A DNA stretch of 64,000 nt from Oscheius sp. JU75 (GCA_037178855.1 JASJZC010000004.1:5890001-5954000), one strand, 5' to 3'. Shown: positions 22,451-32,800, counted from the first letter of the stretch. Notes: generated by a model from the sequence alone, not told the origin. Numbers and translations: made by a program.

Positions 22451-22990
22451 TTGATCCGGACTATTGATGACCTTTCACCCTATCATCTGCTACATGTCAT
22501 GTTAAATGAGTTCCTCAAAGGTACGAATGAAGCACAAACGGCAGCTAATATCAACGATGTTTATGGCCAAGGGACGACGTTTACGAGTGTATGCCAGTTA
22601 TGGTTTCATCGCTTTCGATTTGGGGACAAAAGCGTCGAAGATGAGCTAAGGTTAGGTCGACCAACAAGTTTCGATGAATCGAAGCTGCTGCAACTCGTGA
22701 ACGAGAATAATTGGCAAACTGCCCGTGACGAGCAGAGGCATTGTCTGTCAATCATATCGCAGTGGAACATCATTTGAAGCAATTGGGATTTACGAAGAAA
22801 CCGGACACATGGTTGCCCCATGATCTCAGTGACGCCCAGAAGTGGCAACGCATGTCCGTCGCCCATTCTCTCCTATCTAGGTATGAGAGGAAATCCTTTT
22901 TGCCACGCCTGGAGGCGGGGGATGAGAAGTGGGTAACGTACGTAAACTTCCAAAGGAAGCGTCAATAGGTGGGTCCAGGGCAGACAAATA
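22451..22990 (+). pseudogene. Broken mariner transposase
   Basis: The N-terminal DNA-binding half of a mariner/Mos1-type transposase is clear: HVMLNEFLKGTNEAQTA, then INDVYGQG, WFHRFRFGD and GRP. A frameshift near 22735-22745 moves to a frame reading HHLKQLGF, SLLSRYERKSFLPRLEAGDEKWVTYVN and RKRQ. A stop then replaces the Trp of the RQW-PGQ motif. Only the first Asp of the DD34D triad (GDEKW) remains; homology ends soon after. It starts 54 bp beyond the neighbouring TIR element. Confidence 0.88.
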
Positions 22991-23197
22991 GTCATTGTAA
23001 CTTTTTTCCATTTTCCACCCAGAACTGAACTGTACGACCATAGGGACGATCGGAAAACATCTCAATCACTCCCCAGTGCGCACCTCGGCTTATTTTCGAC
23101 TTTGTCAGCGTTTACTTTAATAAAAACGCGAAGTATCGCATAAGGAGAAATTGTGGGTGAGAAAAGCTTTACTGCGTGAATAGATCTCAATATTGTT

Positions 23198-23398
23198 TTA
23201 TGAAATAAGTCCAATTGCTCCGCCAATTACTCCTCCTACCGCTCCAATGACAGCACCAACACATCCAAGGGCAAATATTCCTCCGGCGGTGGCGATACCA
23301 GCCACACCAAAATCGTCATACAGTTGTCGGAAAGTGGGCATCGGTGGTAGGTCTCCTTCGTGCATTTTCTTGTCCTCATCGTCTGGCTGACGATCCAT
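23198..23398 (-). CDS. Small glycine-zipper membrane peptide, left copy
   Basis: 66 residues in one exon, starting MDRQPDDEDKKMHEGD and ending in a Gly/Ala-rich hydrophobic stretch (GGIFALGCVGAVIGAVGG...). There is no signal peptide: a charged hydrophilic N-terminus precedes what should be a glycine-zipper membrane helix or hairpin. It lies 143 nt downstream of the left six-cysteine gene on the same strand, with TTTCAG a few bases before its ATG. This is the spacing and acceptor of a nematode operon second gene. It differs from the right copy at four residues, all outside the charged PPMPTFRQLYDDFG block. The family is unknown to me. Confidence 0.72.
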   Translation of the reverse strand: MDRQPDDEDKKMHEGDLPPMPTFRQLYDDFGVAGIATAGGIFALGCVGAVIGAVGGVIGGAIGLIS

Positions 23399-23541
23399 CG
23401 TGAACTTCTGATATTGTCAAAAACGAATCAGACAAAAGAATAATAGATAACAGTCGGCTTGACCGAAGATGAAATAGGCAAATTTTGGCGAGAGAAACTA
23501 GTTTAAAAAACAATAAATATAAGATTATTGAGTTTTGGAAG

Positions 23542-23804
23542 TTAGGGAGTCGGAAGGACGCCAGTGGCCAAGCACGCTTGCAGGCAACCTTGAATACACG
23601 CGGGAGCAGCTGCCAGTCCAGCTCCAGCAGTAGCGATTGCAACCGCTCCTGCGCAGACACCAGCGCATCCTAAACAGAAGGGGTTTGTAGAAAGAGAGAG
23701 AAAATCCTACCAGCAACACAGAACCCATAGAGGATCGGACCGCTGTAGGTCTGTCCTATCAGAAGAACGAGAAGAAGAAGGCGGAAGAGCTGAGCGGAAT
23801 TCAT
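23542..23804 (-). CDS. Secreted six-cysteine helical-hairpin peptide, left copy
   Basis: Two exons (23711-23804, 23542-23669) encode 73 residues. Residues 1-21 are a signal peptide (FRLLLLVLLIGQTYS). The mature peptide begins GPILYGFC and has a symmetric cysteine pattern C-x3-C-x3-C-x18-C-x3-C-x3-C with an Ala/Gly-rich middle. Three cysteines at i, i+4, i+8 on each half suggest two antiparallel helices clipped by three disulfides. Small GP-Y-C-rich peptides of this general look occur in nematodes and fungi and are poorly characterised. A defence or antimicrobial role is inference. The mature region is identical to the right copy. Confidence 0.82.
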
Positions 23805-23839
23805 CACGTGGTTCTCGATGAACGAGATGCACTGCTCTG

Positions 23840-23960
23840 CTCTGCGCTGACAGCTTTTTATATAAGGCTTGTGTGAAATAACAACAGATGATTTCTTCCT
23901 ATCTCTTCGAGATTGGAGAAATTAGTACAGACAAACAACGAAGATTTCTTCTTATCTCGA
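23840..23960 (-). promoter_or_regulatory. Promoter of the left peptide unit: TATA box and GATA sites
   Basis: On the minus strand a TATATAAAA box (23856-23864) lies about 52 bp upstream of the ATG. Further upstream are AGATAG and AGATAA words (WGATAR) in GAAGAAATC contexts. CACGTG overlaps the start codon region. All elements are mirrored in the right arm. Confidence 0.65.
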
Positions 23961-24080
23961 ATAGATAGGAAGAAATCAAAGAAACATGAGGTCTGTACAC
24001 TACAAGAGCTTGCGATACTGGGGAATTTCGATGACAGAGGGTAGGGCAGTAATTTATTTCTTCCTTGTGTGAAATAACTC

Positions 24081-24237
24081 TTCGAGATAAGAAGAAATCT
24101 TCGTTGTTTGTCTGTACTAATTTCTCCAATCTCGAAGAGATAGGAAGAAATCATCTGTTGTTATTTCACACAAGCCTTATATAAAAAGCTGTCAGCGCAG
24201 AGCAGAGCAGTGCATCTCGTTCATCGAGAACCACGTG
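24081..24237 (+). promoter_or_regulatory. Promoter of the right peptide unit: TATA box and GATA sites
   Basis: CGAGATAAGAAG (about 24084-24094) and AGATAGGAAG (about 24138) are WGATAR motifs, the class bound by intestinal GATA factors in nematodes. The TATA box is at 24178-24186, and CACGTG (24233-24238) abuts the ATG. Conservation in all three intact units supports function; the tissue is inference. Confidence 0.65.
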
Positions 24238-24500
24238 ATGAATTCCGCTCAGCTCTTCCGCCTTCTTCTTCTCGTTCTTCTGATAGAACAGACCTACAGC
24301 GGTCCGATCCTCTATGGGTTCTGTGTTGCTGGTAGGATTTTCTCTCTCTTTCTACAAACCCCTTCTGTTTAGGATGCGCTGGTGTCTGCGCAGGAGCGGT
24401 TGCAATCGCTACTGCTGGAGCTGGACTGGCAGCTGCTCCCGCGTGTATTCAAGGTTGCCTGCAAGCGTGCTTGGCCACTGGTGTCCTTCCAACTCCCTAA
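24238..24500 (+). CDS. Secreted six-cysteine helical-hairpin peptide, right copy
   Basis: Exons 24238-24331 and 24373-24500 encode 73 residues with the same signal peptide and the C-x3-C-x3-C-x18-C-x3-C-x3-C mature domain. The only protein change from the left copy is Gly17 to Glu, in the signal peptide just before the predicted cleavage (LIEQTYS). A charged residue there might lower secretion efficiency. The intron is 41 nt. The gene is first in a two-gene unit, with the glycine-zipper gene beginning 138 nt after its stop. Confidence 0.83.
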
Positions 24501-24638
24501 CTTCAAAAACTCAATAATCTCATATTTATTGTTAGATTTTTTAAACTAGTTTTTCTTGCCTATTTCATCTTCGGTCAAGCCGACTGTTATCTATTATTCT
24601 TTTGTCTGATTCGTTTTTGACAATTTCAGGAGTTCACG

Positions 24639-24839
24639 ATGGATCGTCAGCCAGACGATGAGGGCAAGAAAATGCACGAAGGAGACCTACCACCGATGCC
24701 CACTTTCCGACAACTGTATGACGATTTTGGTGTGGCTGGTATTGCCACCGCCGGAGGAATATTTGCCCTTGGATGTGTTGGTGCTGCCATTGGAGCGGTA
24801 GGAGGAATAATTGGCGGAACAATTGGACTTATTTCATGA
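24639..24839 (+). CDS. Small glycine-zipper membrane peptide, right copy
   Basis: 66 residues: a hydrophilic N-terminus (MDRQPDDEGKKMHEGD), the PPMPTFRQLYDDFG block, then a Gly/Ala/Ile-rich membrane segment (GAAIGAVGGIIGGTIGLIS). A TTTCAG acceptor stands nine bases before the ATG. Together with the 138-nt gap to the preceding stop this suggests trans-splicing as the distal gene of a bicistronic unit. The differences from the left copy are D9G and three conservative changes in the hydrophobic part. Confidence 0.72.
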   Translation: MDRQPDDEGKKMHEGDLPPMPTFRQLYDDFGVAGIATAGGIFALGCVGAAIGAVGGIIGGTIGLIS

Positions 24840-25119
24840 AACAATATTGAGATCTATTCACGCAGTAAAGCTTTTCTCACCCACAGCGTTTTGCGTGCAA
24901 TGGTCAGTCGTAAGTACCGCGGAGAGTCGGACACGTCGGGCTGTGTTGAAGTGGCCATCTCGTTCCCCATACCATAGTGATCTCTAATAAGAGAAGCCTA
25001 CCGACTTAAGTTGAACATCTGATAAAGATCTTTCCACTCCACTTCACTCTACTGCTAAAGATAGGCACGATCAAGTAGTGAACGTTTTTCTTGGCACCGG
25101 TGCTTCGGTCTCTTTTCTC

Positions 25120-25265
25120 GATTTCATCACGAGCTTCTCGATGAATGAGGGACACTGCTCTTGTACTATCACCAGTCATTAAATAAGCATTTCTTCCTAT
25201 ATCGATAAAGGAAGAGGAAAACTCTCGAGATCGTTCATTGTTTGCCTGTTTTTGATTTCCCACAA
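25120..25265 (-). pseudogene. Decayed fourth copy of the peptide promoter/start region
   Basis: The plus strand reads TTCATCACGAGCTTCTCGATG...GACACTGCTCTTG...ATTTCTTCCTAT. This is recognisably the left promoter and start region (TTCATCACGTGGTTCTCGATG...) with many changes. The TATA box is lost. The frame after the former ATG lacks a signal peptide and stops early. Its minus orientation opposite the third intact copy repeats the inverted arrangement of the palindrome. Confidence 0.6.
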
Positions 25266-25522
25266 GCTGATAAGAAATGAGCATAGGTGTGCACTAGGGA
25301 GTGCTTGAGATGTGCTAGTCCAGTCCTATCACCTTAAAGCGCACGCATTTAGTACTGCGACGCTAGGGGGAGCAGCAACTTCAGCACGTCATATCTCGGA
25401 ATAGGAAGGGATTTGGCGAATTCGGCAATATATCCCGTAATACCCATGCCAAGGGCTATCGACTGACACTATACCCAATACTAAAGTCCAACTTAAGTTG
25501 GGAGGCTTCCCTTGTGAGTTGC

Positions 25523-25737
25523 AATTTCGATGACAGAAGGTAGGGCAGTAATTTATTTCTTCCTTGTGTGAAATAACTCTTCGAGATAAGAAGAAATCTT
25601 AGTTGTTTGTCTGTGCTAATTTCTTCCAATTTCGAAGAGATAGGAAGAAATCATCTGTTGTTATTTCACACAAGCCTTATATAAAAAGCTGTCAGCGCAG
25701 AGCAGAGCAGTGCATCACGTTCATCGAGAACCACGTG
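25523..25737 (+). promoter_or_regulatory. Promoter of the third peptide gene
   Basis: Nearly identical to the palindrome centre plus right arm (from AATTTCGATGACAG onward): AGATAAGAAG, AGATAGGAAG, TATATAAAA at 25678-25686, and CACGTG at the ATG. Confidence 0.62.
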
Positions 25738-26000
25738 ATGAATTCCGCTCAGCTCCTTCACCTTCTTCTTCTCGTTCTTCTGATAGGACAGACCTACAGC
25801 GGTCCGATCCTCTATGGGTTCTGTGTTGCTGGTAGGATTTTCTCTCTCTTTCTACAAACCCCTTCTGTTTAGGATGCGCTGGTGTCTGCGCAGGAGCGGC
25901 TGCAATCGCTACTGCTGGAGCTGGACTGGCAGCTGCTCCCGCGTGCGTCCAAGGTTGCATACAAGCGTGCTTGCTCACTGGTGCCATTCCGACTCTGTAA
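25738..26000 (+). CDS. Secreted six-cysteine helical-hairpin peptide, third copy
   Basis: Exons 25738-25831 and 25873-26000 encode 73 residues. The six cysteines and the spacing are unchanged, while the helices carry substitutions (CVQGCIQACLLTGAIPTL). This copy is therefore older than the palindromic pair but still under constraint on its cysteine frame. No glycine-zipper gene follows; homology ends about 26030. The signal peptide reads LLHLLLLVLLIGQTYS. Confidence 0.8.
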
Positions 26001-26149
26001 CTACAAAAACTCAATAATCTCATATTTTATTGGAGATCTTGAAACAATAAATGAAACATCGCCTTCATAATATGCCACAACTAAAAATGATCGCGTAATC
26101 GAGGTTCGGTGTAGAAGCTGGAAATTAGGGATAATCTTTCCAAAAAAAA

Positions 26150-26427
26150 AAAACTGGTATTTCTACCCCGTCTAGATGAGGGTGAGCTGGAGAGAGTCGA
26201 TAAGGAATATCACTAAATTTAGTTATAGTCTGGAGTGTCTGGAGTGACCAGTAGTTGCAGAATACATGATCATGGAGCGGAGAGTCACTTTGGGTCCGAT
26301 GAATGAGATAGCTCTTTTTTGTGACCGGTATGCCCTTCTTGTCCAGCTCCATTGGGTCGAGCATACCGAAAATCATGGCCAGTTCACGATCCTCATCGAC
26401 GATGTTCTCGTAGGGAAACTTGTCGGC
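26150..26427 (-). pseudogene. Peroxiredoxin-6 exon relic
   Basis: The minus strand from an acceptor at 26427 reads ADKFPYENIVDEDRELAMIF, then GMLDPMELDKKGIPVT, the middle of a 1-Cys peroxiredoxin. One extra A in a run then shifts the frame; in the next frame FIGPKV...SMIMYSATTG continues the family before decaying. The catalytic PVCTTE exon and the C-terminal domain are absent. It is a dead single-exon fragment. Confidence 0.75.
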
Positions 26428-26838
26428 TGAAAGTGGGACATGAACGGTTACTATAACGGTATACATTAAAAAAAATTCAAAATTCAATGGTGCCTGCGAT
26501 TCTGTGTACACTATCAAATTAAGAAATTGAATTCTGAAATTGAAGCCCGAAAGGTGATGCAAGGCAGCTGGTTTCCGTTTTCTTATCTCTGCTCAGATTT
26601 TTTTTCGAAACACTCACTGTTTTGATTTCGCCACCCTATAAATTGTAGCAAGAGAGATCAAAAAAATGCGGGGCGAACGCTGGTCACTTTGTCGTTTATG
26701 ACCGATAAAATACCCTAAACAACCTTTTTCATGCCGTTTCGTAGGGAATACCATGTTCCTTCATACAAAATAACGAACAAGATAATTCAACAAACAAGGA
26801 CAAAACATAACAAATACGAATTCCCAACAACAGAAACA

Positions 26839-29800
26839 TTAGTTCTTCTTCTTAAACTGTTTCCCCTTGATGTCACGCGTCTTTAGAGCCTTCCTAGTTC
26901 GCTTCTTAGCATCCTTTGCTTCCTCGAGCTGGTTCTGGAGGTTGTCCAGTGCGTGCGACGAGATTTCCTAATACTTTCTGTTGGAAATCACCAAAAATCC
27001 CACCTTCTTGTACATGGCACTAATTTCCGGGGTGATGAAGCGGGTTTTGGGGTGCTGCTGGCGATTCAGCTCGGGTAGCGGGTGCTTCAATGCGGCCAAA
27101 AGCTCGGCCCGGACCCGATCCTGCTTCCTCAAGTAGTCGTTGTACTCGTCGTTCGACTTTTCGCGCTCCTTGTCTCGATCGTCAATGTCCAGATCGGCCT
27201 CACGGGCCATCTTCTCGAACCAGGTCTCGTTCAGTTTGATCTGGATTTTGTTTTAGGCGTTAAAATTCGTGAAGGTGGTACTTTTTTGGCCCGATGAGAG
27301 AGAAGATCCAGGTCGGAGGCGAGCTTGACACGATGATGAAGAGCGTTCATCAGTTCGTCTGAGTCCACGGGGAACACGGGCAGATCGTCTTCTGGAAAGT
27401 TTTTTTTTGAGATATTACAAGGTATGATGGCTATAATTCAGTCAGCAGATAAATGCCAGTACAGCCAGTACGTGAAATTGTCGAGGATTCAGTTTGAGTT
27501 TTGTCTGCTTTCTTCCTGCTTTTCGGCGAAGTTTCGATAGCTAAAAATGTGACGAAGGCTTCCATTAAGTCCAACAAAAATTCGTCTAACCAGTCGGGCT
27601 TGTCTCAGCTCCAGCTGACACCGTTTTATAGGGAACTTTCAAGTTTTTCGAAGGAATAAAAGCTATCGTGGTGGTTCACTTAAGTTGACAGCCGTCGGCA
27701 GACACTAGTGAGTTTCCACCAATCAACAAACCTAATGTCAAGAACTCCCATGAAATCTTTTTCCAGTACTTTCCAGTTTTCCAGATCCTTTTAAATCTTC
27801 AAAAGCCTTCCAAAATAAACAAACCTCTGTTGAGATTTCTACAGAGCTTCCTGTAGAGATGTGCGTCTTTCGGATCGACCATCAGGACGGTGAGACCCGT
27901 CTCACTGGCTCTGGCTGTTCTTCCCGAGCGATGGATGTACATCTGAAGCTACTTTTTATATGACAAAACAGCAAAAAAACCTCGGCAGTTTTCGGGACCT
28001 GATAGTGAATGACGTGCTCGATACCCTTGATATCCAGCCCTCGGGCTGCCACATCTGTGGCCAGAAGAATGCTGTTAGGCTGTTCTAATATCCCTTTTTT
28101 AACATATTTAACCCAAAATAACCTGTAAATCGCTCCAAATTCCTCAGCCGCTGGCGCTGAATCATATTGGCATGGAGCATCAGAGGCGTGAAATTGAGCA
28201 GAGTCAGAATACCGTAGAGTCTTCTGGAAGCATCGACGGAATTCGTGAAAATGAGCGTCCGGCCCGTGTAGCGTTTGAGCAGGTAGACCAGGTTGGTGTC
28301 CTGCAAAAAATAATTTTTTTCTTGAGAATTTCGTTGAAAATCATGCTTTTTTGAGCGTCTACTGCTATTTGCACATGTCGTGAAATATCCTGAGTTTGAC
28401 AAGTTGAACTGGCCATTTTTCGGAGTCATATTGAAACCGAGAATTTTGCAAAATTGGTTACAAAAATGGCGCAATCTTGATGTAAAATTTTTAAAGGACT
28501 ACTTTTACTACTCTCGCTGAACTACAGATTCATAGTACGATCGGTGTACGATACAGTAATAATACAGAAGTCCATGCTTTTCTGCCTTTACTGTAATCCA
28601 TTTTCTATCTCATAAGTCCTCCAAAGGACCAGAAAATGCTCACCTTGTCCAGTAGACCAGCACAGTTAAAGCGCGTCTCGACGAGCTTCTCGGCTGTCCC
28701 GAACTCTCTCGTCAAGTCGACGACTTTGTGCTTCTGAGGACGCATTCCAGTCGATTCGATGATCAGCTCTGAATTCTTTCCTACAATTGTATACCAAAGT
28801 ACTAACTCGTTTTTTCCTGAGTGGAGAGCGTCTTCTGCTTGGCTTCCTGCCCGGGACGAGCGGTTTTTTCCGTTGGTACGACGTAGGTCAAAGTGGCCGA
28901 GAAGACGAGCGTCTGTAGCTTGCCAACATCGCTGATTTGGGAGGCACTGAACCGTTCTTTTGGCTCCATTTAATGTGTAATATCAACCTTTTGACCTTGT
29001 CAAGAATCTGGGAGAGTTCTTTGAAGTGACCGTGCTCGACCATCCGGTCCGTCTCATCAATAACGACGCATTGTAGACCACTGAAGTCGGTCAGGTAGGA
29101 GGATTCTTCAGCCTGGAAATGGAAGATATAATAAACCTTTCTAGGGCTAGAAACTGACAGAGAGCGGGCTCTTTTTCTCTCAAACACAAAAAGCGGTCTC
29201 AAGCTGGCCCAAATCCTAAGTTAACGTAGTTTTTTTGGCTAGACTATCTCACATAGTCTGACCTAGCTTTAAGAGTCTACAGACCGTTTTAGCTAGTTAA
29301 TTCAGAGAGGGACTTCTATTGTTCGAAATCATGGAAGAAGTGGCCGCCAACATGTTGTGTTCTACTGCTGAAAATAACAAAAGAAATTTTGGTTAAAAGA
29401 CCATTCTAAAGGAAACGATTCGGAACAGAAGGTGGATAGCATAAAGAATGCAACCATTTTCACACATAGTCCGTCCCTCTGGTACAAGGCATTCATCTCC
29501 TGGTACAAGTGGAAAGACAAAGAAAGAGAAATTGCTTTGACAACAGTCCAACAGTTATAGCAAAGATCCCTAGGCTGCCAAGATTGTGGGCTGTCAGAAT
29601 GAATGTGAAGACGCCCTCAAGAACAATCAGAGTAAAGCTGTTCTTGCTTTGAAAACATGTCATAGTTGCAAAGAATCGAAAAGCAATTATGAAACTTCGA
29701 AAAAAGTCACTGAATAGCAGCTCGTCTCCGATGAATGTCGTCTCCGCCGTTCTCTCTAGTGTCTTGGGCGTCGTCATGCTGGCTCTGGTAGCCTACTGGT

Positions 29801-32800
29801 GCTATTTGATCTGGACGAGTTTCAAGAACTTGTAAGACTTTGCTTCTCTCCAAGAAAATTGTTCAATTCAGAAAGAAGATCACGAGTGTCGAGAGAAAGT
29901 TGGCCACAATGCCGGCAGAAACCTCGGTCCGAGAGAAGAGCAGTAAGAGTGGAGAGAGCTCGATCGAGAGCGAAAAGTCAACCTCGAAACCGATAGCGTC
30001 CAGCTCGAAGAATTCGAAAAAGCGTCAGCTGGCTGCTGGGTCTCCCTGTCGTTCTCAGAAGAAGAAAAAGAAGAACGGTTCGAGTAAGAGCAAAAGCCAG
30101 GAGAGCAAGCTGGAGAAGTCGATGAGGATTGTGCCTCTGGAGATCATAGGTCCGAAGACGGAAAGGGTCGAACGCGAGCCAGAACGCGAAAACTTTTGCG
30201 AGATGATCGACAAGATGACCGTCTGGATCAAAGACTACCTCAACTGTCCCGAGAAATACCCGGTCTCAGCTGACTCTCTCCCTGGCTTCATATATCAACG
30301 TCTTTCGACTCATCCTCCATCCGATGGCGTCCCGTACGATACCATCATGGCCGACTTCCAGGAAATCGTTCTCAATGGAGTGAGTTTTATTGCCTATTCC
30401 TATTAGGTATACCTTCAGATGACTCACTACAAGCATCCGCGCTTCCTGGCTCAGAATCTGTTGACCCGATCTATTCCTGACATTCTCGGAGAGATCATCG
30501 CTGTGCAGATCGGTAGCCCGGGATTCACCTACGACGCTTCTCCAGCTATAGCCGAAATGCAAGTGGCCATGTTGAATTGGGCTGGACGTGCTCTCGGACT
30601 TCCGGAACGTTTTCTCTTCAAGGCCAACAGCGAGACGTGTGAGGGCGGAGCCTCTTTTCAAGAGTCGGTCGGAGACAGTACGCTCTGTGCTCTCATGGTG
30701 GCTCGAACCTACGCTACAAATCATCAGTTCATCTCGTCTGAAAGGATCAGAAAGGGAGAGAACTACTTGTTCGCTGAACAGACGAAGGACAACATGGAGG
30801 AACATCATTGTGTCTATGGAAAACTGACGGTCTACGCGAGCAGTGAATGTCATCCGACGGTCGAGAAGCAGTGTCGACTGGCTATGCTGCGACTAAGAAA
30901 GATTCCCGTTCTGTCGAAGAATGGCTACGGAATGACGGCTATCCAATTGGAGAAGAAGATCAAGAAGGACATTGCTCTCGGTCGCATTCCTGCCTGTATC
31001 ATCATCACTCTGGGAACCGAAGGGATTCTGGCCAATGACGAGTTGGGCAGGATTGGTCGTCTCGGAATGAAGTACAGTTGTTGGGTTCATGTGATGGCCC
31101 ACAACGTGAGCTGTTTCTGGATCGAGCCCAAGTTCCGTCCTCTTGCCGACGAGCTGCAATATGCCAACAGCATCATGGGACATCTACCCTACCATTCTCC
31201 GAACATGCCGGTGGTCTGGACTCGCAGTCAGAGTATTTGGAAGGATGGTTTCCGCATTTTCGCCCAGTTTGTTCTTTTTCCTATCTAATCAAGAAACGTC
31301 TTCCAGATATCTGAAGCCGTCAAGGAGCTACGCCATCGATGAGCGTGATTGGACGATCCATCTAAACCGTCGTTTCCGCGGTATTAAGCTCTGGCTCAAC
31401 TACCGTCTCATCGGTCTCAAGAGGATGAGGGAACACGCCAACATGATCTGCGACCTGACGGCCTATCTGGAGGACAAGATCAGTCATCACGAGAACCTGT
31501 CTCTCTTCGGATCTCGTGTCCTCAATTCGTTCTGTTTCCAGTACTTTGAGAAGGGACTGAGCGCCGTCCAGAACTCGAAATACACGCGTCTTCTCGGCGT
31601 CTTCATCAACGAGTCGCATCGTCTTTGCTTGAAAATTGCGCATGTCGGAGGAGCTGTCGTCCTGTCGGTGGCCATATCGTACGAGGGAACGACGAGACAG
31701 ACTCTGGACGAGCTTTACGAGGATCTGGACCAATTGACCAAGTACTTTTCGCAGCACAAGGACGACGCCAATCTGGCCAAGTTCCCTCCCGACCTGCCTC
31801 CTCCTCCGTCCGAAGCCGCCGTCTTGATCACTCCAATCATCTCTTCTACAGCCGTCTCCGGTCGTGACAAGAAACACTAGTCACCATGTTCCTTTTGAGT
31901 GCAAATGACATGCCGATAGAATAAAGAAGCATGATCACAGAAGGTTTCATAAAGAGAAATAGGAGGAAAAAAAATGAACTCGTTGGAAGGCGGAAAAAAC
32001 GAAGAGAAACCCGATCTGTGTTCAAACTTCGTTCTTTGAGCTCAGTCCACCCAGTTTTTGATGTCTTTTCGGATGAAAACAAAGTAAACCCCGGTAATGT
32101 ACACGAAAAAGTCCACAACTGCTTGGGCAGCTTCTTCTCCTCTTGGATGCCGTACGGCTTCAGAGCAGGGATCTTTCCCTTCTGTCAGCAGACATAGAAA
32201 GGTTCTCATTGTTGTTTTTTAGGGCAATAAGTTCTATATGGTTCTTGTAAAGGAAAACGAGCTGATTACGAATATATATTGTGTTCTCTCACAGAGGTCG
32301 GTAAATTGATAGTAGCTTCCTATGGAGATAAGGCGCTCTTGGAGTCAGATTTGGTACCTGTCCAGCTTAGAACGTAAGCCTACACGACCTGGGCCCTCAG
32401 GCTGCACCCGCATGCAATTGAGCTTGCTCTGACATTGGTTACGGATCAAACTTAATCTTATCCAGAATTCTGGGAGCATGTTACTCTTTTATATTCCTCC
32501 ACCTACTCGGAATACGAAACGAATGAATCTGAACAGTTTAGGAATTAAACACTCGCAGCTTAACAGAGACGGGTTATCTTTTATTCACTTTCTACTGTCT
32601 AAACAAGTCTTTTAAAGAGATTTTACCTCCGAAAAGTCTTTTACGAGATGAGATAACTTGTTATCATTTAACCCTGATGTATCATCTCGAAACATGCTTG
32701 ATTACCATTTTGGCGAAAGACACAACCTCGCAGTTTGAGTATATTCCATTTCCAACGAAGAGAGACATGTTGAAGGACTAACTATTTTTGCGCCAATCTA

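Larger units (their letters stand above)
23152..24885. repeat. ~1.7-kb palindrome (805-bp arms, ~120-bp centre)
   Basis: 23152-23959 is the near-identical reverse complement of 24081-24885; the loop is 23961-24080. Each arm holds a complete two-gene unit (six-cysteine peptide plus glycine-zipper peptide) with its promoter. Only a handful of substitutions separate the arms, indicating a recent inverted duplication or ongoing gene conversion. Confidence 0.97.

Noticed and set aside
23525-23728. Frame reading MGSVLLVGFSLSF across intron and exon 2 of the peptide genes
   Set aside because: Conserved in all copies only because the DNA is duplicated; it crosses a clear GT-AG intron that restores the six-cysteine frame.
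23152-24885. CRISPR or satellite array
   Set aside because: One large inverted duplication with genes, no short regular repeats or spacers.
30266-30853. 195-codon frame antisense to the decarboxylase-like gene
   Set aside because: It mirrors the codon structure of the sense exon, has no domain and no splice signals.
29731-31880. Active aromatic amino-acid or tyrosine decarboxylase
   Set aside because: The PLP lysine and the aspartate partner are both replaced.
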